Source: Eggerthellaceae bacterium (GTDB taxonomy: Bacteria; Actinomycetota; Coriobacteriia; Coriobacteriales; Eggerthellaceae). Taken from it: 64,000 nt of DNA. The translations under genes were made by a program, and so were the position numbers. Below the pieces are notes generated by a model that was not told the DNA's origin, did not search any database, and worked only from the letters and a program-made list of their open reading frames with translations. The stretch is taken from the NCBI GenBank assembly GCA_022791455.1, contig JAAVZC010000010.1:1-64000 (forward strand), written 5' to 3'. Positions 50,612 through 59,165 of the stretch are shown here, piece after piece (position 1 is the first letter of the stretch; each line of letters opens with the position of its first letter).

Positions 50612-51376
50612 TTAGAGAAGAATGGCCGCTATGATACAGGCCGCTGCGCCCATGGCCACAGCGATTCCGCTCGCAATGCTGAAGGACGCAGCGTTCAGAC
50701 GACTGCGCGGTTCAGGGGCGCCATAGCAACGCGCCTCCATAGCTAGAGCCAGGGTCTCGCCGCGGCGAAACAGACCCACGAGCACCGGCACCAGGGCGCC
50801 GCCCCAAGCCTTTATGGCCTGCAGCGGGCCTCCGTCGAAGCCAGCGCCGCGGCTCAACTGCGCGCGGCGCACTTGGCTCATCTGCTCGGAAATCAGCGGG
50901 ATGAAGCGCACCGCCAGACTAAGGGTGAGGGCGATATCATCAGCTGGCACGCCCAGCCGTTTCAAAGGCGAAAGGAAGCTGGAAAACGCCTCCATGAGCT
51001 GCGTAGAGGTGGTGGAATAGGTGACCACGAGGCTGGCCCACGCCAGCAAGAGGATGCGCGCCCCCAGCAAAAGCCCGCGATTCAGGTTCGCGGCGGAAAA
51101 CCCCATGGCACCGTCGTTGTAGGCGAAGGCGTTCAGCGCCACTGTGACCGCCACGAGAATATACACCGCCACCAGCGGTGCCAGAAGCGGCCGCGCCGGC
51201 AAGCGACTGGCCAGTACGACGGCCAGCAGCGCAGCAGCAGCCAGCGCCATTCCCGCCCACGTATCCAAGAAAAACAGCGACACGGAGTAGGCCAACAGCA
51301 GCACCAGTTTCACGCGCGCATCGGCGCGATGGATAGGGGAGCGCCGCGGAATATATGTCGAAGGGGATTGAGCCAT
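50612..51376 (-). CDS. EcfT (CbiQ/BioN-type) energy-coupling transmembrane protein
   Basis: 254 residues, about five helices. The ATPase-coupling region is present (RRAQLSRGAGFDGGPLQAIKAWG and an MEARCYG motif, corresponding to the two Ala-Arg-Gly type motifs of EcfT). Starts at ATG 51376. No ribosome site precedes it; a TATCAT box ends six bases before the ATG, so the mRNA is probably leaderless. Together with bioY 105 bases downstream it forms the BioN-BioY part of a biotin importer whose ATPases must be encoded elsewhere. Confidence 0.9.
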   Translation of the reverse strand: MAQSPSTYIPRRSPIHRADARVKLVLLLAYSVSLFFLDTWAGMALAAAALLAVVLASRLPARPLLAPLVAVYILVAVTVALNAFAYNDGAMGFSAANLNRGLLLGARILLLAWASLVVTYSTTSTQLMEAFSSFLSPLKRLGVPADDIALTLSLAVRFIPLISEQMSQVRRAQLSRGAGFDGGPLQAIKAWGGALVPVLVGLFRRGETLALAMEARCYGAPEPRSRLNAASFSIASGIAVAMGAAACIIAAILL

Positions 51377-51382
51377 GGGGGA

Positions 51383-51423
51383 ATGATAGCAAAACGGTCG
51401 CGCCGGTAGATTGGCGCGACCGT
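51383..51423 (-). promoter_or_regulatory. Terminator of the sulfatase-like gene fused to a leaderless promoter of ecfT
   Basis: Read on the minus strand, ACGGTCGCGCC / GGCGCGACCGT (11 bp, 51394-51423) is followed by TTTT, then TATCAT (51388-51383), then the ecfT ATG at 51376. The terminator T-run and the promoter -10 are three bases apart, and the -35 would lie in the hairpin. Confidence 0.65.
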
Positions 51424-51455
51424 CCGAGGAGGGTGAGTGCTTGCAGGAACGCGGG

Positions 51456-53387
51456 CTAGATGACCATATCGAAGCAGTTGATGATGGTGTCCAAATCCGC
51501 TTCGCTGCCCGCCATTTCAATCTGGCCGGCGCTGATGCCGTCCTTGATGGTCATCTGGCCAACGCCGATGGCGGGAATGAGCGCAAAGGGCATCTTCAGC
51601 TCCACGTCGGGGCTCTCGATGGCGCCGCGGATGGACTGCGCTACGCAGCTGTGGATGGACATGGTCTCCACATCGCCCGTATCCGTGAAATTGAAGGTGA
51701 GGGTCTTGTTGACGCCCTTCGCCTTCTCCGGGTTCAGGTTGATGCCGAGCACCTGGATGAAGTAGTTCTTTTCGCCCGTGGCATAGCCTCCGGCCAGCAT
51801 CATGGCGCCGCCGGCCCACGGCAGTTCGCCAACCTTGCCCTCGAGGCGCAGCGCTTCCGTCAGGTACCAGTTGCGCGAAGACGAGTCCTTGCTGCGGTAG
51901 CCCATCTGGCGGAACGCCTCAGCCTTGATGCGGGTGGCGTCGGCATTCTCAGGGTCGACGCGCAGGACATGCGTGGCAAGCGTGGCGGCCCAAGACCACT
52001 GTTCGTCGCCCAGGACGTTCTCGCACTCGGCAACCGCGGCGTCCACGCCGCCCATCGCCTCAACGAACTTCTTCGACTCGAATTCCTTCGAAACAGGGTG
52101 CAGCTCGATGGCATCGTTGCCAAACCAGCCAACCATGCCGCTGTAGATGCCGCGGATGTAATACTCGGGATCGCCGTAGAGCGGGCGCACGGCTTCAATG
52201 ATCTCGTCGGGGAAGGTGATGGAGCGCACAATCTCGTCCGGGGTGAGGCCCAGATTCATACCGCGCAGCGTCTGGTCGTTGAGGAACTGCAGACTGTCGC
52301 GGAACAGCGAGATGCCGCGCTGGCACTCCTCGGCGCCAATCATGGGCATGCCGTGACAGGCCACGTGGTACTCCGGCTGCCAGGACAGGCAAATGTCGAT
52401 GCCCTTGATGATGGAGTTGGGATCGCGGAAAATCTGGCCACGCAGTGGATAGATGTTGTAGAAGGCGTTCCAGACCTGGTTGGTCAGGGCCATCTTCATG
52501 TCCGGGAACCACATGTTCATGCTTGCAATGGAGTCGGAAACCAATGGCCAGAATTGAATGCGAACGCCATCGATAGTCATTTCGGTGAACTCGTCGCTTG
52601 CCGGGATGTTAGTGTTCGGCAGGATGAAGCCGCTCTTCTGCTCGGTGTCGGCAGGGTTCGCCTGGAAACGACCCATTCCGGCGCCGATCAGGGCATCAGG
52701 GCCTTCTTGGGGCAGCACGTTGCCGAACTGGCGGGTTGCGCGCATGGCCATGCTGGGCACGTTCATGGCGGTGGTGCCGAACTTCGCCGCGGCGAGCAGC
52801 TCGTGAGCGATAATGGGCACATTGTTCGGATTCCCTTCGCCCACATAAGCAGTGGTGCCCCCGCAGTAGTGGTCATGCGTATAGATCACAGCGGAAATAG
52901 GTCGCTCCGCAACGCCTGGTACGGTTTTGAAGAGATCGTAATCCCAGTTGCCAGTAGCTTCGGACTCGGCGGTGTCGATGACGATGATGCCGGTGTCGCC
53001 GATGATCATTGCGGAGTTGGCATTCGTGTTGCCGATCGCGCAATATACCTTGTTGGGAATGACTTCCACCAGACGCGGGTCGAAGTCCTTGTCGTAGTCC
53101 AGGCAGACCTCGGGGGCCAGACCGCCATTGGGCATCTCGACGATCTTCAGCTCCTTGCCGTTCTTGTCGTTCTTGCTTCCCATGAAGACGGGGTTGTTGA
53201 CGGCGGCTGCGCGTTCCTCGTCGGTCATGGGAGTGAACTCGGCGGCGCCTCCCGTTTCGGGCAGGTTCTCTTCAGCGGGAGTCGAGCAGCCCGCCAAAGC
53301 AGTCATGCCGAGTGTCCCCAATGCAGCAACCCCGCCGAATCTCATCAGATCACGACGGCTCATTCCCGATGCACTATATTCCCCCAT
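51456..53387 (-). CDS. Alkylsulfatase-like MBL-fold protein (Tat lipoprotein) with altered metal motif
   Basis: 643 residues. Tat motif SRRDLM with lipobox LAGC. Organisation follows linear alkylsulfatases: metallo-beta-lactamase domain (90-360), a dimerisation helical domain with ALTNQVWNAFYNIYPLRG, and a C-terminal SCP2-like domain (LTFNFTDTGDVETMSIH). In SdsA1-type enzymes the metal motif is HxHxDH; here residues 171-177 are HDHYCGG, so Asp and last His are replaced by Cys and Gly. The usual Glu of the AEN motif also reads TNQ. A later ACHGMPMIG His is kept. It may bind one metal or have a new reaction. Divergent TetR gene; own terminator. Confidence 0.82.
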   Translation of the reverse strand: MGEYSASGMSRRDLMRFGGVAALGTLGMTALAGCSTPAEENLPETGGAAEFTPMTDEERAAAVNNPVFMGSKNDKNGKELKIVEMPNGGLAPEVCLDYDKDFDPRLVEVIPNKVYCAIGNTNANSAMIIGDTGIIVIDTAESEATGNWDYDLFKTVPGVAERPISAVIYTHDHYCGGTTAYVGEGNPNNVPIIAHELLAAAKFGTTAMNVPSMAMRATRQFGNVLPQEGPDALIGAGMGRFQANPADTEQKSGFILPNTNIPASDEFTEMTIDGVRIQFWPLVSDSIASMNMWFPDMKMALTNQVWNAFYNIYPLRGQIFRDPNSIIKGIDICLSWQPEYHVACHGMPMIGAEECQRGISLFRDSLQFLNDQTLRGMNLGLTPDEIVRSITFPDEIIEAVRPLYGDPEYYIRGIYSGMVGWFGNDAIELHPVSKEFESKKFVEAMGGVDAAVAECENVLGDEQWSWAATLATHVLRVDPENADATRIKAEAFRQMGYRSKDSSSRNWYLTEALRLEGKVGELPWAGGAMMLAGGYATGEKNYFIQVLGINLNPEKAKGVNKTLTFNFTDTGDVETMSIHSCVAQSIRGAIESPDVELKMPFALIPAIGVGQMTIKDGISAGQIEMAGSEADLDTIINCFDMVI

Positions 53388-53599
53388 TATTCCCCCTCGT
53401 TACAAAATCAAGCAATACTCCTTGTCGTTTGTGCTGGGAATTGGCCAATTTCCATGATTGTCATATTGTCACAAACCTTTGCGACAAACAAGAAACTCGG
53501 CTATCCTATAAATAGGTAATCGATTCGCTAAAAATGTCGCATATCTGCCCTATGCGTCGGGGGAGACGCAGATGGGAAGCATGCGGAAGAGGGGGAGCA
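53388..53599. promoter_or_regulatory. Divergent control region of the sulfatase-like and TetR genes
   Basis: A near-perfect palindrome TTGTCACAAA-CC-TTTGCGACAA (53466-53487) covers the -35 (TTGCGA, 53479-53484) of a promoter with TATCCT (53502-53507), spacing 17, for the TetR gene. A second perfect palindrome AATTGGCCAATT (53439-53450) and extra TTGTC units (53422, 53458) lie on the sulfatase side. Confidence 0.7.
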
Positions 53600-54211
53600 A
53601 TGGGGGTCGATGCGCGGGTGGTTTATACCAAGACAGGTGTGAGGGCTGCTTTTGTCGAGTTGTTGCGAACGCGTCCGCTTACGCAAATTCGTGTGCGGGA
53701 GATTTGCGCGATCGCTGGCATCAGCAGGGCCACATTCTACCGTCACTATGATGGAGTCGAGGGCTTGCTGGATGCTATCGAAGACGAGTTCATAGAACAG
53801 ATAGAGGGAGCCTTACGGGAGGCGTCGGAAGAGAACATCCACGACACGCTCGTGCTGATTTTGGCCGCATTCGAAGAGAACGCTGACGTGTTCTCGGAGC
53901 TGTCGTCGCGTAATGCCGACCCGCTGTTTCCCTACAAGATTTTCGAGGCCTGCTTCCGAAACTACCGCGAGGTGAGCGCACGGAACATGGGAGTTGTGCT
54001 GAAGCCCGAAGAGGGGCAGTGGCTTTACGGTTATACCTGTTGGGGTTTCTACGGCGTAGTGATGCGTTGGATGGCGGGAGGTATGAAGGAGCCCGTATCG
54101 GTTGTGGCCGAGTTTGCGGAACGGCTGCTCATGGGCTCAGTTGAGGGGTTGAAGGAGAAAGGCCACCACGATGACGCGGCGGCCTCTGAACCTGCGGGGG
54201 AGGGACGCTAA
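53600..54211 (+). CDS. TetR-family regulator of the sulfatase-like gene
   Basis: 203 residues: helix-turn-helix IRVREICAIAGISRATFYRHY and a DUF/TetR_C-type helical domain. ATG 53600 has GAGGGGGAG upstream. The palindrome at 53466, placed over its own promoter and near the sulfatase gene, suggests autorepression and control of the divergent gene. It ends six bases before the convergent pknB stop with no hairpin between. Confidence 0.9.
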   Translation: MGVDARVVYTKTGVRAAFVELLRTRPLTQIRVREICAIAGISRATFYRHYDGVEGLLDAIEDEFIEQIEGALREASEENIHDTLVLILAAFEENADVFSELSSRNADPLFPYKIFEACFRNYREVSARNMGVVLKPEEGQWLYGYTCWGFYGVVMRWMAGGMKEPVSVVAEFAERLLMGSVEGLKEKGHHDDAAASEPAGEGR

Positions 54212-54217
54212 AAGCAG

Positions 54218-56284
54218 CTAGACGGTTTGTGCTTGGGCGTCTCCGCCTTCGCCGGTGCCGGTGTCGCCACCTTCGCCTTCGTTGCCCGTGTCGGGATCAG
54301 GGTTGGCAGGTGGCTCGGGCTCGGTTTGCGCTGGGCCGTCACTGACGGTGAGGCTGACCTTCTTGCCGCCCTCAAGAGAGGCGCCAGCGCCGGGGTCTTG
54401 GCCAATGACGGTGCCAGCAGCCTGATCGCTGGTTACGCGGTCAATGCTTCCCACCGAGAAGCCGGCATTTTCGATGGCATCTTTTGCGGCACCTTCGGTC
54501 TTGCCTATAACGTTGGGTACTTCGTTTTGCGCAGGGCCGGTCGAGATGGTAATGATGATGTTCTGGCCCTTCTGAACGGGTTCGCCCTTGCGGGGGCTTG
54601 TCATCATGACGCAGCCTTTGTCGGTGTTTGACGACGACGCACGCTCTACCGTCACCGTGTAGCCAGCGTCCTCAAGTTGCTTTTTGGCTTGTTCTTCGGG
54701 TACATCGTCCAGATTGGGCATTGTGTCACTCTCGGGGCCGGTGGAAACGACCACCAGCACATTCTGCCCCTTCTTGACCTCTTTGCCTGCTTGGGGGTCT
54801 TGGCGAATGATCTTTCCCTCTTCGACATCGTCGGAGGCTTCTTCGCCGTTTTCCTCAACCGTGAAGCCGTACTGGTCACCGATCTTCCGCGCCTCCTCGA
54901 GCGTGCTGCCTTCAAGGGGCGGCATCTCGAACGTCTCGCTTGCTTGGGTCACGGTCAGGTTTACGCGGCTGCCTTCGGGGACCTTTTCGCCGCCCTCGGG
55001 GTCTTGGCCTACGACGGTATTGTCTTCTTGGGTGTCGTCGGTGACGCGGTTGATGTTGCCCACTTCAAGGCCGGCGTCCTCGAGGGCCTTGGTGGCCTCC
55101 GCCAAAGACGAGTTGGTCACGTTGGGCACATCTACTTCCTTGGCGCTGCCGTTGGAAACGATGAACACGATGACGCCAATCACCACCAGTGCCGCAATAA
55201 TGGCCAGCGCGATGATGGGGCCCTTATTCAGGCCTTCCTTCTCGGTAGAGCGGTAGGTGGAGCGGCTGTTGCGAGCCGCCGGATCCACTGGCTTCATGGT
55301 CTGGGTGCCCGGCACACCGCCGGCCCCTTCCACGGCGGGCATCACCTGGGTGCCGTTTTCCGGCACGCGGTTCATGAGGTTGGTGGCAGCGGCGCCGCCC
55401 AGCATGGCGGTGGCGGCGGCTCCCACCGCGCCCACGGCTGCCAGGTTCACGGGGCGTCCCGCCAGGTAGTCGTTCAGTGCCAGGCGCATGTCGTTAGCGG
55501 TGGCGAAGCGGTCGGCCGGGTTCTTGGCCAGGGCGCACATGATGATGCTCTCCAGGCCCGGATCGATCTTCGGGTTGATCTCGCGCGGCGGCACCGGCGC
55601 GTCTTTCACCTGCATGAGGGCTACGGAAACGGCGTCCGGACCGTCGAAGGGAAGGCGCCCGGTGGCGGCTTCGTAGAGCACGATGCCCAGCGAGTAGATG
55701 TCGCTCGCGGAGGTGAGCTCTTTGCCCTGCGCCTGTTCCGGCGAAATATAGTGGGCGGTGCCCAGCACGGAGGAGGTCTTCTGCTCCACGGAGTTCTTCG
55801 CCCGCGCGATGCCGAAGTCCATCACCTTCACATTGCCGTCCGGCTGCACCATGATGTTCTGCGGCTTGATGTCGCGGTGGATGATATCCTGGTTGTGGGC
55901 CACGGTGAGCGCTTGGCACACCTGCGAGCCAATTTCGGCCACCTTGCGCTGGTTGATGGCGCCGCGCTGCTGAATGGCGGTCTTCAAGTCCGAACCGCGC
56001 ACGAATTCCATAACGATGAAGTAGGTCTGGCCGTCCTGGCCCCAGTCGTAGACGTTCACAATGTAGGGGCTCTGCAGGTTGGCGGCCGAGGCGGCCTCCT
56101 GGCGGAAACGACGGGTGAAGTCGGGGTCGGCGGCGTACTGGGGAAGCATCACCTTCACGGCCACAACGCGCCCGAGCACGTTGTCGACGGCGCGATAGAC
56201 TTCGGCCATACCGCCAATGCCGATGCGATCTTTGATTTCGTATCGGCCGCTAAAGGTTCTTCCAGTCATTGGTTCGGTGGTCAC
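54218..56284 (-). CDS. pknB: PASTA-domain Ser/Thr protein kinase
   Basis: 688 residues from a GTG start with AAAGGAG upstream (ATG 56269 is an alternative). Kinase domain with GIGGMAEVYRA, catalytic HRDIKPQN, DFGIA and GTAHYISPEQA; a membrane helix near 360-380; then four PASTA repeats (PNVTNSSLAEA, PPLEGSTLEEA, PNLDDVPEEQA, PNVIGKTEGAA) and a Pro/Glu/Gly-rich tail. PASTA repeats bind muropeptides or lipid II, and the kinase phosphorylates wall and division proteins. Last gene of the fhaA-pknB operon; no pknA is present. Confidence 0.96.
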   Translation of the reverse strand: MTTEPMTGRTFSGRYEIKDRIGIGGMAEVYRAVDNVLGRVVAVKVMLPQYAADPDFTRRFRQEAASAANLQSPYIVNVYDWGQDGQTYFIVMEFVRGSDLKTAIQQRGAINQRKVAEIGSQVCQALTVAHNQDIIHRDIKPQNIMVQPDGNVKVMDFGIARAKNSVEQKTSSVLGTAHYISPEQAQGKELTSASDIYSLGIVLYEAATGRLPFDGPDAVSVALMQVKDAPVPPREINPKIDPGLESIIMCALAKNPADRFATANDMRLALNDYLAGRPVNLAAVGAVGAAATAMLGGAAATNLMNRVPENGTQVMPAVEGAGGVPGTQTMKPVDPAARNSRSTYRSTEKEGLNKGPIIALAIIAALVVIGVIVFIVSNGSAKEVDVPNVTNSSLAEATKALEDAGLEVGNINRVTDDTQEDNTVVGQDPEGGEKVPEGSRVNLTVTQASETFEMPPLEGSTLEEARKIGDQYGFTVEENGEEASDDVEEGKIIRQDPQAGKEVKKGQNVLVVVSTGPESDTMPNLDDVPEEQAKKQLEDAGYTVTVERASSSNTDKGCVMMTSPRKGEPVQKGQNIIITISTGPAQNEVPNVIGKTEGAAKDAIENAGFSVGSIDRVTSDQAAGTVIGQDPGAGASLEGGKKVSLTVSDGPAQTEPEPPANPDPDTGNEGEGGDTGTGEGGDAQAQTV

Positions 56285-56405
56285 TTTAGCTCCTTTGCCA
56301 CATGGGGTTCGTTTTGCTGCTGCGTTTTAATGTAGACAAGTACTCGGATTGTACTAGATCATCGGCCATTTTTCGACTTCCTTATCAACGTGTAACCTCA
56401 ATGCT

Positions 56406-59165
56406 CTACAGAAGACCGTAAAGGGCAAGGGAGGTCTCCAAAACATCGTGCGCCTTGTAGGCGGCGATGGAGTCTTCGCCCTTCTCGATGACAATTGCCA
56501 CGACCACTTGCGGGTCATCGGCGGGGGCCATGCCCACAAACCACATGTTGGTGGTGCCGTCGCCGTTTTCCGCCGTGCCGGTTTTGCCCGCCACTTCCAC
56601 GCCGTTAAGGGCGGCGGGGTAGCCGGTGCCGTTGGAGACGACGCCCTTCATCACCTCGCGTACTTCCTGGGCCACCTGTTTCGAGGTGGCCTGCTTGAAG
56701 GGCAGCGGAGTGGGGGAGAAGCTGCGTTCGCCGTTGGCGTTGTAGATGCCGTCCACCAGGTAGGGGTTCATGATGACGCCGTCGTTGGCGATGGCGCAGC
56801 CGGCCAGAGCCATTTCCAGCACCGTGGCTTGCGGGCCGGCGGGGCTTTCGTGCTCGCCCACCGGTTCGCCGCAGGCGGCCCAGGCGGTTTCCCACGTGGT
56901 CATTTCGGAGGGGTCCGGCATGAGCGACTTCGCCAGGGGCAGCGCGAAGTCGGGGTTGGTGCCGAAGCCGAAGGCGTTGGCGGCGTTCACCAGGCGCTCG
57001 CTGCCAAGCTCGTCTCCCACCTGGCCGAATACCGTGTTGGAGGAGACCTCCATGGCGCGGGCCAGCGTGATGTTGCCGTAGGCGATGTCACGGGCGTTGG
57101 TGACATCGGCGTTGCCGATATCGATGGAGGCGGGGGAGTTGTAGACGGTTTCCGTGGTGGCCACGCCGTCTTCCAGCGCTGCCGTCAGCGTGATCATCTT
57201 AAAGGTGGAGCCGGGGGCGTAGAGCGCCTGGGTGGCGCGGTTGAACAGGGCCGACGAGTCGGAGGCGTTGGTGGCGGAATCGGCCAGCAGCTTCTCGAAA
57301 TCGGCAGCGTCGTAGGTGGGAGCGGAGGCCAGGCCCAGCACCGCGCCGGACTTCGGATCCATCACGATGCAGGCGCCCACGTTGCCTTCGAGCGCTTGCT
57401 GCGCCGCCTTCTGAATCTGCGAATTAATGGTGAGGGTGACGTCGTTGCCGGGATTGCCCACGCCGGCTAGCATGTTCAGGGCGTCGCTCCAGGTGGCGAA
57501 GTCCTGGTTGCCCTGCAGCGTTTCGTTGTAAGCCGCTTCTATTCCTGCGGTTCCGTATTGCTGCGACGCGTAGCCCACAATGTGGCTGGCCAGGGTGCCG
57601 GCCGGGTACACACGGGTGTAGTGGCCGTCCTCTTCCACCGACTGCGCCAGCACCACGCCGTCGTAGGTGGAAATAGTTCCCCGCTCGCCTTCCGCCTGCT
57701 TCGCCAGCGTATGGCCGTTGCTGGGCATCTGCTGCACGTCTTCAGCGTGAATGACCATCCACCAAGTGAGGTTAGCCACCAGCGCCACGAACAGCAGCGA
57801 CAGGAAGATCATGGTGGCGGTGAGGCGCTTGCCCAGCGCCACGCGCCCCAGCACGCTGTTGGAGGAGATGGTGGACGTTTGCATGAGGTCGCGGCCGTCG
57901 CCCACGCCCTCGTCGCCGCAGCGCAGCAAAAAGCCCACGATGATGAAGCTGGAAAGCAGCGAAGAGCCGCCCTGTGCAATGAAGGGCAGCGTGATGCCCG
58001 TCAGTGGGATGAGGTCGGTGATGCCGCCCACGATGATGAACGCCTGCAGCACGATAATAGAGGTGAGGCCCACGGCGATGAACGAGCTGACGTCGCTCTT
58101 CGCGCGCGCCGCCACCACCATGCCGCGGATGGCGAAAGACAAGTACAGCAGCAGAATGCCCGCCGCACCCAGCAGGCCGGATTCTTCGGCGATGACGGCG
58201 AAAATGGCATCGTTGTAGGCATAGGGGATGGGGATGTCTGCACCCAGTCCGCGGCCGATGCCGGTGCCGAACATGCCGCCGTCGGCAATGGAGAACAGGC
58301 ATTGGGCCAGCTGGTAGCTGGTGTTCTGCGCATCGGCGAAGGGGTCGAGCCAAATGGCCACGCGCAACTGCACATGGCCGAACATGCCGTACAGGGCCAC
58401 CGCGGCAATGGCGGCCATGAGCAGGCCGGTTACCACGTAGAGCTTCTTGCCGGTGGCGCAGTAGAGCATGACCAGGAACACGGCGAACAGCACGAGCGCC
58501 AGGCCCAGGTCCTTCTCCAGCACAACCACCAAGAAGGCGAGCGCCCACATGATGACCATGGGCATGAGGGTGCGCAGATCCGGCAGCCAGAACGGCCCCA
58601 CCTTCCAGGTGAACACCGAGAGCAGCTCGCGGTTCGCCGCCAAATAGCCGGCCAGGAATAGCACGATGCAAATCTTCGCCAGCTCGCCCGGCTGGAAGGA
58701 GAAGCTACCAAGGCTCAGCCACAGGCGGCTGCCGTTCTCCTCGTGGCCGATGACCGGCAGCATGGGGGAGAGCAGGAGCAAGATGCCCAGCAGCACCAAT
58801 ATATATTTGTATTGGGCCACGCGGTCGATGTTCTTCAGGAACACGAGCACCAGCACCATGCAGGCAATGCCAAGGTAGAGCCAGATGACCTGGCGCACGG
58901 CCATTTCCGGCACAATGCGTGTGACGAACGCGATGCCGATGGCAGAAAGGGCGAAGGTGATGGGCAAGATGGCGGGGTCGGCGCCCGGGGCGAACACGCG
59001 CACGGCAATGTGGGCCACCAAGAATGCGCCGAAGATGCCCAGCGGCACCGCCAGGTTCTCCACCGTGACAACCATGCCGTCGTGAATGAGGAGCATGGCG
59101 AACAGCACAATGACGAGCGGCGCCGCAATAACCAGCAGCAACAGCTCTAGGTTGCGGCGGGTCAC
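56406..59165 (-). CDS. Natural SEDS-PBP fusion: FtsW/RodA glycosyltransferase plus class B penicillin-binding protein
   Basis: 919 residues in one open frame. Residues 1-425 are a SEDS polymerase with about ten helices, GSRLWLSLGSFSFQPGELAK, the catalytic acidic segment VVLEKDLG (Asp219), and GITLPFIAQGGSS. A helix near 445-470 then leads to a class B PBP: SxxK at Ser653/Lys656 (PGSTFK), SSN at 708-710, KTG at 861-863. In mycobacteria rodA and pbpA are separate neighbours; here they are joined. The start overlaps the phosphatase stop (ATGA). Makes and cross-links peptidoglycan during elongation or division. Confidence 0.96.
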   Translation of the reverse strand: MTRRNLELLLLVIAAPLVIVLFAMLLIHDGMVVTVENLAVPLGIFGAFLVAHIAVRVFAPGADPAILPITFALSAIGIAFVTRIVPEMAVRQVIWLYLGIACMVLVLVFLKNIDRVAQYKYILVLLGILLLLSPMLPVIGHEENGSRLWLSLGSFSFQPGELAKICIVLFLAGYLAANRELLSVFTWKVGPFWLPDLRTLMPMVIMWALAFLVVVLEKDLGLALVLFAVFLVMLYCATGKKLYVVTGLLMAAIAAVALYGMFGHVQLRVAIWLDPFADAQNTSYQLAQCLFSIADGGMFGTGIGRGLGADIPIPYAYNDAIFAVIAEESGLLGAAGILLLYLSFAIRGMVVAARAKSDVSSFIAVGLTSIIVLQAFIIVGGITDLIPLTGITLPFIAQGGSSLLSSFIIVGFLLRCGDEGVGDGRDLMQTSTISSNSVLGRVALGKRLTATMIFLSLLFVALVANLTWWMVIHAEDVQQMPSNGHTLAKQAEGERGTISTYDGVVLAQSVEEDGHYTRVYPAGTLASHIVGYASQQYGTAGIEAAYNETLQGNQDFATWSDALNMLAGVGNPGNDVTLTINSQIQKAAQQALEGNVGACIVMDPKSGAVLGLASAPTYDAADFEKLLADSATNASDSSALFNRATQALYAPGSTFKMITLTAALEDGVATTETVYNSPASIDIGNADVTNARDIAYGNITLARAMEVSSNTVFGQVGDELGSERLVNAANAFGFGTNPDFALPLAKSLMPDPSEMTTWETAWAACGEPVGEHESPAGPQATVLEMALAGCAIANDGVIMNPYLVDGIYNANGERSFSPTPLPFKQATSKQVAQEVREVMKGVVSNGTGYPAALNGVEVAGKTGTAENGDGTTNMWFVGMAPADDPQVVVAIVIEKGEDSIAAYKAHDVLETSLALYGLL

